The notes under the pieces are model-generated. The model saw nothing but the letters and a program-made list of their open reading frames with translations. It searched no databases and had not been told where the DNA came from. Below are positions 1-7,918 of a stretch of 64,000 bases of DNA, piece by piece. Each line of letters starts with the position of its first letter. The stretch's first letter is position 1. Position numbers and translations under genes: made by a program. This stretch comes from Microbacterium binotii (lineage in GTDB: Bacteria; Actinomycetota; Actinomycetes; Actinomycetales; Microbacteriaceae): NCBI RefSeq assembly GCF_021398715.1, contig NZ_CP090347.1, forward strand, positions 1,488,001 to 1,552,000, read 5' to 3'.

Positions 1-48
1 GTCGTCTCGCGATTCCTTGATACGGGCGGGCGCGGCATCTGAACCGGC

Positions 49-74
49 CCCGCCTCGCGTCGGCGGGCTAGACT
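49..74 (+). promoter_or_regulatory. Hairpin and leaderless-type -10 box before yceD
   Basis: A six-base-pair hairpin (CCCGCC at 49-54, GGCGGG at 62-67, seven-base loop) is followed at once by TAGACT (69-74), whose last base lies exactly six bases before the GTG of yceD. This fits a -10 element whose start site is the G of the start codon. The hairpin may terminate an upstream gene whose end I cannot identify in bases 1-48. No ribosome-binding site is present. Confidence 0.6.
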
Positions 75-80
75 CTCCGG

Positions 81-644
81 GTGAGAAATCGTCGACCCGG
101 CCCCTTCAGCATCGGTGTGCGTGACATCGTCAATCGCCCCGGTGAGATGCGCGAGGTGTCCTTCGACGTTCCCGCGCCCGACAAATGGGGCGAAGGACTC
201 GTCTCCGTCGCACAGGGCGAGGAGGTGCACATCGAGGCTCGCCTGGAGTCCGTCCACGAGGGCATCCTCGTCACCGGGGACGTCGAGGCCGAGTACACGG
301 GCGTGTGCGGACGATGCCTCATCGACATCGCCGCGCCTGTCGAAGTCGAGTTCCAGGAGCTTTTCGCGTATCCTGGTTCGGAAGCGTCCGACTTCGAAGT
401 TCAAGACGACCACGTGGATCTTGAAAATCTGGTCAGGGATGGCGTCGTCCTGTCGCTTCCGTTCCAGCCGGTGTGCCGGCCGGATTGCCCAGGTCTCGAC
501 CCCGAGACCGGTGAGCGTCTGGCAGACCACCCCGCGCAGGCACCGCGCGAAGCCCTCGATCCTCGCTGGGCAGCGCTTGCGGACCTGGTAGCGGAACCGG
601 CCACGGAGCCCGGCGACGCAGGACAAAGCACACAGACCTCGTAG
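81..644 (+). CDS. yceD: YceD family protein (DUF177)
   Basis: This is a 187-residue DUF177/YceD protein. The family is almost always encoded just before bL32 (rpmF) and is linked to 23S rRNA accumulation or ribosome assembly in bacteria and plastids. The expected pattern is present: a central CGRC (C76, C79) and a later pair (C132, C136) that together look like a metal-binding site, followed by a low-complexity acidic/Ala tail. The GTG start is preferred because translation from it matches the family N-terminus and TAGACT sits six bases upstream. It lies 12 bases before rpmF, so the two are co-transcribed. The exact molecular role is inferred from family knowledge. Confidence 0.9.
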   Translation: MRNRRPGPFSIGVRDIVNRPGEMREVSFDVPAPDKWGEGLVSVAQGEEVHIEARLESVHEGILVTGDVEAEYTGVCGRCLIDIAAPVEVEFQELFAYPGSEASDFEVQDDHVDLENLVRDGVVLSLPFQPVCRPDCPGLDPETGERLADHPAQAPREALDPRWAALADLVAEPATEPGDAGQSTQTS

Positions 645-656
645 AAAGAGAAGACC

Positions 657-866
657 ATGGCAGGTAACCCCCCGAAGCGCAAGGTTTCGCGCTCCAACAC
701 CCGTTCGCGCCGCGCGCAGTGGAAGGCCGAGGCTCCCGCCCTCGTCAAGACCATCGAGAACGGCAAGGTCGTCTACAGCCGCCCGCACCAGGCGAAGGTC
801 GTCACCGACTCGCAGGGTACCGAGCTGTTCCTCGAGTACAAGGGCCGCAAGGTCGCTGACGTCTGA
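657..866 (+). CDS. rpmF: Large ribosomal subunit protein bL32
   Basis: A 69-residue basic protein of the 50S subunit. The N-terminus is the typical Pro/Lys/Arg-rich bL32 start with the [16 protein letters not shown] block. Many bL32 proteins carry a four-cysteine zinc ribbon; this one has no cysteine at all, so it is the zinc-independent form. The start is set by an AAAGAGAAG ribosome-binding site just upstream of the ATG. It is the second gene of the yceD-rpmF-rnc-mutM cluster, and the order yceD-rpmF-rnc is conserved across actinobacteria. Confidence 0.97.
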   Translation: MAGNPPKRKVSRSNTRSRRAQWKAEAPALVKTIENGKVVYSRPHQAKVVTDSQGTELFLEYKGRKVADV

Positions 867-876
867 GCCGCGTTCC

Positions 877-1569
877 GTGACGGACGCAGCTGCGGATCTC
901 TCCGCACTTTCCGAGAAGCTCGGGGTCGATATCGACCCCGAGCTTCTTGCGCTGGCGCTGACGCATCGCTCGTACGCGTACGAGCACGGCCAGATTCCGC
1001 ACAACGAGCGGCTCGAGTTCCTTGGCGACTCGGTGCTCGGACAGGCTGTGACGGTCAAGCTCTACCGCTCGCATCCCGAACTCGACGAGGGTTCGTTGGC
1101 CAAGCGGCGAGCGAGTGTCGTGTCCACGGTGGCCCTCGCAGAGGTCGCCCGTTCGATCGGTCTGGGCACGTACATCCGCCTCGGCCGCGGCGAGCAGCTG
1201 ACTCGAGGCGACGACAAGGACTCGATCCTCGCCGACACGACCGAGGCGATCATCGGCGCGACCTACCTCTCCGCCGGATCGGATGCGGCGACCGCACTCG
1301 TACTGCGCCTCATCGAGCCACTGCTGGCGGACCCGGAGCGGTACGACGCCGCGGTCGACCCGAAGACCGCGCTGCAGGAGCTCGCTGCACGACTGGGGCT
1401 GCCTGCGCCCGTCTACCGGGTGGACTCGACCGGTCCCGACCACGCCCGTGTCTTCGAGGGCGCGGTGACCGTGGGTGATCTCAGCACGACGGGCTCGGGG
1501 ACGAGCAAGAAACAGGCCGAGATGGCGGCTGCCCTGACGGCGTGGCGCACCCTCAGCGGGCGCGACTGA
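877..1569 (+). CDS. rnc: Ribonuclease III
   Basis: A 230-residue double-strand-specific endoribonuclease that processes rRNA precursors and structured mRNAs. The catalytic signature NERLEFLGDSVL is at residues 43-54 (E44, E47 and D51 are the expected acidic residues), and a second acidic pair (D120, E123) lies in DTTEAIIGATYLS. A C-terminal double-stranded-RNA-binding domain follows, ending in the GTSKKQAEMAAA motif. The length is normal for the family. It starts with GTG ten bases after rpmF and is followed by mutM after one base, so expression is operon-coupled. Confidence 0.97.
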   Translation: MTDAAADLSALSEKLGVDIDPELLALALTHRSYAYEHGQIPHNERLEFLGDSVLGQAVTVKLYRSHPELDEGSLAKRRASVVSTVALAEVARSIGLGTYIRLGRGEQLTRGDDKDSILADTTEAIIGATYLSAGSDAATALVLRLIEPLLADPERYDAAVDPKTALQELAARLGLPAPVYRVDSTGPDHARVFEGAVTVGDLSTTGSGTSKKQAEMAAALTAWRTLSGRD

Positions 1570-1570
1570 G

Positions 1571-2467
1571 GTGCCCGAGCTCCCCGAGGTCGAAGTGGTG
1601 CGCGCGGGTCTCGCCCCCGCCGTCGACGGTGCGTTCGTGAACGGTGTCGAGGTGCTCGACGAGCGCGCGCTGACCCGTCATCCCGGCGACGGAGCGCACT
1701 TCGAGGCCCAGCTCGCGGGTCGCACGTTCGGCGTACCCGCGCGCCGGGGCAAGTTCCTTTGGATCCCGCTGGCGGATGCGGGGGAGCAGGCCGTCGTCGC
1801 GCACCTCGGAATGAGCGGCCAGATGCTCCTGCGCGAGCCGGGGGCGCCGCGCGAGCGTCACGAGCGCGTGCGGTTCGACATCCGGCATCCGCACCACGGC
1901 GAGCTGGCCGTGGTCTTCGCCGACCAGCGCACGTTCGGCTCCCTCGCCGTCGACCGCCTCGTGCCCACCCCTGACGGTGCGGCGGGAGGGTACGGGACCG
2001 ATCGCGCGAGCGTCCCGACGCAGGTGGCGCACATCGCGCGCGACCCGCTCGACCCGGCGTTCGACGATACGGATTTCCGTCGGCTCATCGCGCGGAAGCG
2101 GTCGGGCGTGAAGCGTGTCCTGCTCGATCAGGGTGTCGTGAGCGGCATCGGCAACATCTACGCCGACGAGGCGCTGTGGGCTGCCCGCATCCATCCCGAG
2201 ACCGTGGCGGCGACACTGAGCACCCGAGCCGTCAACCGCCTCCTCGCGGAGGTGCGGGTGGTTCTGCAGAAGGCACTCGCGGAGGGCGGGACGAGCTTCG
2301 ACGCCCAGTACGTCAACGTCAACGGACAGGCCGGGTACTTCGCGCACTCGCTGAACGCCTACGGGCGCACCGGCGAGTCCTGCGCCCGCTGCGGTCACGC
2401 GATCGTGCGCGTCGCCTTCACGAACCGTTCGAGCCACTACTGCCCGCACTGCCAGCGACCGCGCTGA
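1571..2467 (+). CDS. mutM: Formamidopyrimidine-DNA glycosylase
   Basis: A 298-residue Fpg/MutM base-excision glycosylase and AP lyase that removes 8-oxoguanine and formamidopyrimidines. After the initiator it reads P2-E3-L-P-E-V-E: P2 is the Schiff-base nucleophile and E3 the catalytic acid. Near the C-terminus is the zinc finger with cysteines at about 271, 274, 291 and 294. The start GTG is fixed by the need for the exposed N-terminal proline. One base separates it from rnc. It ends near a strong hairpin shared with the convergent acetyltransferase gene. Confidence 0.97.
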   Translation: MPELPEVEVVRAGLAPAVDGAFVNGVEVLDERALTRHPGDGAHFEAQLAGRTFGVPARRGKFLWIPLADAGEQAVVAHLGMSGQMLLREPGAPRERHERVRFDIRHPHHGELAVVFADQRTFGSLAVDRLVPTPDGAAGGYGTDRASVPTQVAHIARDPLDPAFDDTDFRRLIARKRSGVKRVLLDQGVVSGIGNIYADEALWAARIHPETVAATLSTRAVNRLLAEVRVVLQKALAEGGTSFDAQYVNVNGQAGYFAHSLNAYGRTGESCARCGHAIVRVAFTNRSSHYCPHCQRPR

Positions 2468-2517
2468 CCTTCCTTCGACCCACCGCGCGTGCCGTATGCT
2501 CCGGCGCGGCCCTGAGA

Positions 2518-2564
2518 GACTCGCCGGTTCGGAGCGCGAGGGCGGCACTCCGAACCGGCGAGTC
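2518..2564. terminator. Perfect 17-bp hairpin between convergent mutM and acetyltransferase
   Basis: The arm GACTCGCCGGTTCGGAG (2518-2534) is the exact reverse complement of 2548-2564, with a 13-base loop. There is no T-tract on either side, as is common for actinobacterial terminators. Its position between two converging 3' ends suggests bidirectional termination. Confidence 0.75.
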
Positions 2565-2581
2565 CTGCGTGACTTCACCCA

Positions 2582-3661
2582 TCACGAGAGCACGCGCTTC
2601 CACACGCCCTCGTAGCTGACCGGCTCGAAGCCGATGGCCTCGTTGATGTCGAGCATCGGCCGGTTCTCCTCCGCGTTGTATGTCACGACGCGCGTTGAGG
2701 TGGGGGCGACTCGCGGCCACGCGAGCAGCCCCTCGGCCTTCACGAGCATTCCGAGCCGGTGTCCGCGATGCGTCGAGAGCACGAGGGTGTCGTACTGGTG
2801 CGACGCGATCTCCGGGTCGACCCCGAGCACGAGCTCGTTGAACGCGCACAGCTCGCCGGTGGCGATGTGCTGCGCAGCGGTCACGAGCATCCGGCGTCCG
2901 CCGTCGAGGATATCTGCGTCCCACGTGCGTACACGCGCGGCGTCCCAGGTCTCCTCGTCCACCACCAGATCCGCGGAGGGGGCGTCCGTCGACATGCGCG
3001 ACTTCATCCAGGCGTAGCCCTCGACATACTCGTCGGGCGTGGGGGTCTCCCACTGCACGACGCGGTAGCCGGCGGCTGCGGCGCGCGCCTCGGCGGCGTG
3101 CTGCTCCAGGGCCGCCCGGCTGTTCTCGAGGGTGAAGGCGCTCTTTCGCACGATCTGCTCCAGCGTGTATCCGTGCCGCAGCAGGAAACGCGCCGGATGA
3201 TCGAGTGGCACCGTGCCGAAGCCGGTCGGGGGCGTCAGATGTTCGCCGTCGGCGGCGGGATGCTCGACCCAGCTCTGCATGACGCTGCGGCCGTGCGCGC
3301 GGGCGGTCTCCTCGAGGAGCGCATGCGCACGCTCGCCGATTCCCTGACCCCAGGCGTCGCGTCGGAGCTCGATGAAGACGTACGCCGTCCGGGACCCGCC
3401 TTCCTGCGGCAGGTCCATGCCCATACGCCCGACGGGCTCGTCCTCGACGAGCACGAGCCAGTGAAGGCGCCGTTCATGTGCATCGGAGCGCGCGAAGGGG
3501 GCGAGCTCGCCGGCCGTCATCCGGTCGTCGTCCGTGCCGGAGATCTCGCGATAGACCTCGTTGCGGACGGCGGCGAGCCGGTGGAAGTCCCGGGCTCCGG
3601 GCCCGTCGAGGTCCGTAGGGACGTCGACGGGCCGCAGCTCGAGCGTGGTGAGGGTGTTCAT
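2582..3661 (-). CDS. Tandem GNAT-domain N-acetyltransferase
   Basis: A 359-residue protein with two GNAT folds. The N-terminal half has an acetyl-CoA-binding stretch around RRDAWGQGIGERA, and the C-terminal half a second one around STHRGHRLGMLVKAEGL. This tandem layout resembles mycothiol synthase and related acetyltransferases, but the substrate is unknown. The start chosen here is the ATG preceded by CGGAGCACCATC, a good ribosome-binding site. An in-frame ATG 11 codons upstream overlaps the stop of the preceding small gene as ATGA and is the alternative. It is the last gene of a minus-strand group behind a clear promoter. Confidence 0.85.
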   Translation of the reverse strand: MNTLTTLELRPVDVPTDLDGPGARDFHRLAAVRNEVYREISGTDDDRMTAGELAPFARSDAHERRLHWLVLVEDEPVGRMGMDLPQEGGSRTAYVFIELRRDAWGQGIGERAHALLEETARAHGRSVMQSWVEHPAADGEHLTPPTGFGTVPLDHPARFLLRHGYTLEQIVRKSAFTLENSRAALEQHAAEARAAAAGYRVVQWETPTPDEYVEGYAWMKSRMSTDAPSADLVVDEETWDAARVRTWDADILDGGRRMLVTAAQHIATGELCAFNELVLGVDPEIASHQYDTLVLSTHRGHRLGMLVKAEGLLAWPRVAPTSTRVVTYNAEENRPMLDINEAIGFEPVSYEGVWKRVLS

Positions 3662-3690
3662 GATGGTGCTCCGTAGGTCATTCGTGTCGA

Positions 3691-3939
3691 TCATCGGATC
3701 GTGGGCTGGGCTCCCGTGCGCACGACAGCGAGGTCGTACGCACGGCGGACGTCCTGCGCGAGGAGCGCCCGGGCGTTGGCCTCGGGGGAGACACGTCGCC
3801 GAGAGCGGTCACGTCCCCAGAGCAGCAGCCGGAGTCCGACGTGCATCGCGATGCGGTCGATGAGGGTGGGCCGTGCCACGGGCGACGGCGGGTGGGTGGG
3901 AAGCGACGCCCGGATGGGGGCGTCCTGAGTGATATTCAC
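3691..3939 (-). CDS. Small basic protein of unknown function upstream of the acetyltransferase
   Basis: An 82-residue predicted protein with a GTG start preceded by CGGAGAACCATC. I do not recognise the family. It has a Pro/Ala/Thr-rich N-terminus, a short hydrophobic stretch (HVGLRLLLWG), then an Arg-rich segment and a helical tail rich in Ala and Arg. Its stop overlaps an in-frame ATG of the next gene, suggesting translational coupling. The ribosome-binding region is nearly identical to that of the acetyltransferase, so the two may have similar translation rates. It is probably a real gene because of that signal and the operon position. Confidence 0.6.
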   Translation of the reverse strand: MNITQDAPIRASLPTHPPSPVARPTLIDRIAMHVGLRLLLWGRDRSRRRVSPEANARALLAQDVRRAYDLAVVRTGAQPTIR

Positions 3940-4114
3940 GATGGTTCTCCGAGTGAGAGCGGGCAGGATGCGGCCGCCGGACGGGGCCGCAGTGCGGTCG
4001 GAAAGGGCCGACCACGTGCGTGGGCACGGGCGGCGGAGGAACGAACGGCTCAGCGTGCGATCGACTCCGCACGGAGGCCTGCCCGGTGATGGGCAGACTG
4101 ATCCCCGGCGAGGG

Positions 4115-4216
4115 TCAACGAGCGGTGTGCGTGCGACCGTTCTGGAACACACCGACGGAGCGGATCGCATCGACGGCGCACGTGTTCGGCGCGGTGGTGA
4201 CAAGCAGACGAGTCAT
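4115..4216 (-). CDS. Candidate 33-residue leader or small protein
   Basis: A short reading frame starting MTRLLVTTAPNTC is preceded by AAAGGAGATCGCAAG, the strongest Shine-Dalgarno sequence in the neighbourhood, and by a near-consensus promoter. It ends 175 bases before the next gene. After the stop the strand can form CTGCCC/GGGCAG and CTCCG/CGGAG hairpins, so it could be a leader peptide with an attenuator, or an independent small protein. I do not recognise any family. The reading frame has no other support, so the coding call rests on the translation signals. Confidence 0.5.
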   Translation of the reverse strand: MTRLLVTTAPNTCAVDAIRSVGVFQNGRTHTAR

Positions 4217-4255
4217 CTTGCGATCTCCTTTCTCAACGTCGGTTGGCAGATCAGG

Positions 4256-4285
4256 ACGCTAGCGTGTCTGAGAGACAGCTGTCAA
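4256..4285 (-). promoter_or_regulatory. Sigma70-type promoter for the acetyltransferase operon
   Basis: On the minus strand TTGACA (4285-4280) is followed after 18 bases by TAGCGT (4261-4256). This is the best -35/-10 pair seen in the window and lies 40 bases upstream of the small reading frame at 4216. It would drive the leader frame, the 82-residue gene and the acetyltransferase. Confidence 0.7.
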
Positions 4286-4382
4286 CATCCCGGGCGTGTC
4301 GCGCTCCGTCCCTGCGTCGCTGCCAGGGCGGAGAGGACCGCTCCGGTAACGTCGTGAGAAGCCCGACGACCGGAGGACCCGT

Positions 4383-7300
4383 ATGCACCTGAAGAGCGTG
4401 ACGCTCAAAGGGTTCAAGTCGTTCGCGCAGCCCGCGACCTTCGCCCTCGAACCCGGTGTCACCGCGATCGTGGGACCGAACGGATCCGGCAAGTCCAACG
4501 TCGTCGACGCCCTCGCCTGGGTGATGGGCGAGCAGGGCGCGAAGACCCTCCGTGGCGGGAAGATGGAGGACGTCATCTTCGCCGGCACGTCCACCCGCGG
4601 ACCGCTCGGTCGTGCCGAGGTGCAGCTCACGATAGACAACGCCGACGGGGCGCTGCCGATCGAGTACGCCGAGGTGACGATCAGCAGGACGCTGTTTCGC
4701 AACGGCGCCAGCGAGTACGCGATCAACGGGCAGTCCTGCAGGCTCCTCGACGTGCAAGAGCTGCTCAGCGACTCCGGACTCGGCCGGGAGATGCACGTCA
4801 TCGTCGGGCAGGGGCGCCTCGACACCGTGCTGCAGGCGAGCCCCGAAGACCGTCGCGGCTTCATCGAGGAAGCGGCCGGCATCCTGAAGCACCGCCGCCG
4901 CAAAGAGAAGACCCTTCGCAAGCTCGAGGCCATGGAGGCGAACCTCACCCGCCTCAGCGATCTCGCCGGTGAGCTGCGCCGTCAGCTCAAACCGCTCGGA
5001 CGCCAGGCCGACATCGCACGTGAGGCTGCGACGATCGCCGCGGTCGTGCGCGATGCGCGGGCTCGGCTGCTCGCGGATGAGCTGGTCGCTCTGCAGGCGG
5101 AGCTCGCCGACTTCGCGCGCAACGAACAGGACCGCCGAGCGGAACGTACCCTCCTCCAGGATCGCGCCGACCAGGTCAAGGCTCGTGTCGCAGCGCTGGA
5201 GGCCCAGGAACGCTCCGAAGCGGTGGATGCGGCGCGCCGTGTGGCCTTTGGACTCGAACAGGTTCAGGAGCGACTGCGCGGCCTGTACACGCTCGCGGGG
5301 CAACGGTTGAGCCTGCTCTCCGAGGACGAGGACTCGCTCGCGCCCGCACCGACGGTGTCACAGGCTGCCATCGACGAGGCGCGCGAAGAGCTCGACACCA
5401 TCACGACAGGCGTCGGCGAGGCCGAGGACACCGCGGCCGCGGCCGCGCGCGACGTGACCCGCGCGCGCGCCGAACTGGACGCGCTGGACGCCGACATCGC
5501 CGCGCAGAGCGCCCTCGTCTCCGAGCACGACATGCGCCTCACGGCCCTGCGCGGCACGGCGGAAGCCGCGGAATCGGCGCTCGCGGCCGTTCGCGCCGCC
5601 GTCGAGCGTCAGCAGAAGGCGCTGGACGCTGCCCTCGCCCGTCGGGCCGAGGCGGAGGAGGAGCTCGCCAGCGCCGACCCGGATCTGGTTCCGGAGACGT
5701 CGTCTGCAGAGCACGCCGCCGCGTATGAGCAGGCGCAGCGACACGCTGCCGATGCCGAGACCGGCGTGGCCGGCATCCGAGAACGTCTGCACGCCACCGA
5801 ACGCGAGGTCGACGCGCTCTCCGCGCAGGTCAAGACCCTCGGACGTGCGCTGGACGTGCGCACCGGCGCATCCGAGCTCATCGCTGCGGGCGGCAACGGA
5901 GTCCGCGGACTCGTCGGAGACGCGGTTCAGGTGACCTCCGGCTACGAGGCCGCCATCGCGGCCGCTCTGGGCGCCGTCGCCGAGGGTGTGCTCGTCGACA
6001 GCGAGGCGGATGCGGTGGATGCCGCGGCGGTCGCGCGCAGCGGCGACTTCGGCGTCGTCGACATCGTGATCGCTGAGGTGTCGGCCGCCCCTGCCGAGCT
6101 CCCCGACATCGAGGGCGCGGTGCGGGCGACCGATGTCGTGAACGCTCCGGCGGGCGTCGCGGGACTTCTTGCGCGCGTCGTGATCGCCGCGGACCTCCCC
6201 GCCGCGCAGCGTGTCCTCGCCTCGGCCCCCGACCTCACCGTCGTCACCCGCACGGGCGAGATCGTCACGCGCTTCTCGGTGCGCGCCGGCAGCGGCCAGG
6301 GACGCTCCCGGCTCGAGCTCGCGGCCGAGCGCGATACCGCTGCGGAGCGACTCGGTGAGCTGCAGGTCGTCGCCGACTCCCTGCGCGAAGCCCTCTCCGA
6401 TCAGACACGTGCCCTCCAGGAGGCGCGCGCCCGCACCAAGCACACCCTCGACGCGCTGCGCTCGCACGACGCCGCACTCGCGGCGCACGCCGAGAAGGTC
6501 AACCGGGCGACGGTCCGCCACGAAGCCGCGGTGGCGGAGTGCGAGCGGCTCACGCAGACGCTGCGCCAGGCGCAGGCGGCGGTCGCCGAGGCCGAGGACT
6601 CGGCACGTGTCGCGGCTGACCGGTTGGCGTCCGCGCAGGAGGCGCCGCGCCCGATCCTGGACGCGTCGGCCCGCGACGGCATGCTCGCCGCACTCGACGC
6701 CGCGCGCGACGGCGAGATGCGCGCCCGCTTGGAGGTGGAGACTCTTCGCGAGCGGATCCGGGCGGGTGAGGCTCGCATCGCCCAGCTCGAGCGTCAACGC
6801 GAACGCGAGCGGGCGGCCGCCGAGGAAGCGGCCCGCCGTGCGGTGATCCGTCGGCGCCAGCGCGACATCGCCGCATCCGTCGCAGCTCAGTTGCCGGCGC
6901 TGCTGGATTCGGTCGACCGCTCGGTGTCGCAGGCGCGTGTGGAACTCGCCGCGGCGGAGTCCGCGCGCACGGCCGTCACGGCGGAGCTCTCCGAGGCGCG
7001 ACGCGAGGAGGCCGCGCTGCGCGAACGACTGAGCGGACTCACCGAGAGTGTGCACGGACTCGAGCTGCGCATTCACGAGAAGAAGCTCCATGTGGCCTCG
7101 CTGCGCGAGCGGGTGCAGAGCGAGCTCGGTCTGGACGAGAACATTCTCATAGCGGAATATGGGCCCGATCAGCCCATCCCGGACGACTCCGTCGAACCGA
7201 GCGATGACGGGGAGCAACCCACGATCGCCTTCGATCGCGGACAGCAGCGCAAGCGACTCCAGGAAGCGGAGCGCAAGCTCGCGCAGCTCGGACGCGTCAA

Positions 7301-7895
7301 CCCGCTCGCGCTGGAGGAGTTCGCAGCCCTCGAGCAGCGTCACACCTTCCTCACGGAGCAGCTCGCCGATCTGACGCAGACACGCAAGGACCTCCTCACG
7401 ATCATCGAGGAGCTCGATGATCGGATGCGGTCGATCTTCCTCGAGGCGTTCGAAGACACCCGCGTGGCTTTCACCGAGGTGTTCCCGCTGCTGTTCCCCG
7501 GTGGCACCGGCAGCATCGCGCTGACGGATCCCGACAACCCCCTCACGACCGGAATCGACGTCTCGGTGCGCCCGGTCGGCAAGAAGGTGGAGCGGCTGTC
7601 CCTGCTCTCCGGCGGTGAGCGCTCGCTCGCAGCGGTCGCGCTGCTGGTCGCGATCTTCAAGGCGCGCCCGAGCCCCTTCTACATCCTCGACGAGGTCGAG
7701 GCGGCGCTCGACGACGCCAACCTCGGGCGCCTCCTGACGGTGTTCGAGCAGCTGCGCGCCTCCAGCCAGCTGATCGTGATCACGCACCAGAAGCGGACGA
7801 TGGAGATCGCCGACGCGCTTTACGGCGTCTCCATGCGTCAGGACGGCGTCTCGGCCGTCGTGGGCCAGCGGGTCCGCGAGCGCGAATCCGCGTGA
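4383..7895 (+). CDS. smc: Chromosome segregation protein SMC
   Basis: A 1170-residue SMC ATPase, the core of the condensin that organises and helps segregate the chromosome. The N-terminal Walker A GPNGSGKSN is at 31-39. Two very long Ala/Glu/Arg-rich coiled-coil arms flank a hinge at roughly 500-650 (GVRGLVGDAVQV region). The C-terminal head carries LSGGERSL near 1075 and the Walker B YILDEVEAALDD near 1100. Length is typical. The ATG has a GGAGGACC ribosome-binding site. The kleisin partners scpA and scpB are not in the window. ftsY follows 23 bases later, the usual actinobacterial neighbour. Confidence 0.98.
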   Translation: MHLKSVTLKGFKSFAQPATFALEPGVTAIVGPNGSGKSNVVDALAWVMGEQGAKTLRGGKMEDVIFAGTSTRGPLGRAEVQLTIDNADGALPIEYAEVTISRTLFRNGASEYAINGQSCRLLDVQELLSDSGLGREMHVIVGQGRLDTVLQASPEDRRGFIEEAAGILKHRRRKEKTLRKLEAMEANLTRLSDLAGELRRQLKPLGRQADIAREAATIAAVVRDARARLLADELVALQAELADFARNEQDRRAERTLLQDRADQVKARVAALEAQERSEAVDAARRVAFGLEQVQERLRGLYTLAGQRLSLLSEDEDSLAPAPTVSQAAIDEAREELDTITTGVGEAEDTAAAAARDVTRARAELDALDADIAAQSALVSEHDMRLTALRGTAEAAESALAAVRAAVERQQKALDAALARRAEAEEELASADPDLVPETSSAEHAAAYEQAQRHAADAETGVAGIRERLHATEREVDALSAQVKTLGRALDVRTGASELIAAGGNGVRGLVGDAVQVTSGYEAAIAAALGAVAEGVLVDSEADAVDAAAVARSGDFGVVDIVIAEVSAAPAELPDIEGAVRATDVVNAPAGVAGLLARVVIAADLPAAQRVLASAPDLTVVTRTGEIVTRFSVRAGSGQGRSRLELAAERDTAAERLGELQVVADSLREALSDQTRALQEARARTKHTLDALRSHDAALAAHAEKVNRATVRHEAAVAECERLTQTLRQAQAAVAEAEDSARVAADRLASAQEAPRPILDASARDGMLAALDAARDGEMRARLEVETLRERIRAGEARIAQLERQRERERAAAEEAARRAVIRRRQRDIAASVAAQLPALLDSVDRSVSQARVELAAAESARTAVTAELSEARREEAALRERLSGLTESVHGLELRIHEKKLHVASLRERVQSELGLDENILIAEYGPDQPIPDDSVEPSDDGEQPTIAFDRGQQRKRLQEAERKLAQLGRVNPLALEEFAALEQRHTFLTEQLADLTQTRKDLLTIIEELDDRMRSIFLEAFEDTRVAFTEVFPLLFPGGTGSIALTDPDNPLTTGIDVSVRPVGKKVERLSLLSGGERSLAAVALLVAIFKARPSPFYILDEVEAALDDANLGRLLTVFEQLRASSQLIVITHQKRTMEIADALYGVSMRQDGVSAVVGQRVRERESA

Positions 7896-7906
7896 GCCCG
7901 GCCGCG

Positions 7907-7912
7907 TAGGCT
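7907..7912 (+). promoter_or_regulatory. Leaderless-type -10 box for ftsY
   Basis: TAGGCT ends exactly six bases before the ATG of ftsY and no ribosome-binding site is present, so a leaderless transcript is predicted in addition to read-through from smc. Confidence 0.55.
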
Positions 7913-7918
7913 GGAGTC

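Noticed and set aside
1..48. Possible end of an upstream coding region
   Set aside because: Different frames give short unrelated peptides ending in stop codons at 18-20 and 40-42. None is recognisable, so no partial gene is listed.
5358..7787. A long minus-strand reading frame opposite smc (about 800 codons)
   Set aside because: It has no recognisable domain and lies wholly antisense to a canonical smc. In very GC-rich DNA long antisense frames are expected because stop codons are rare.
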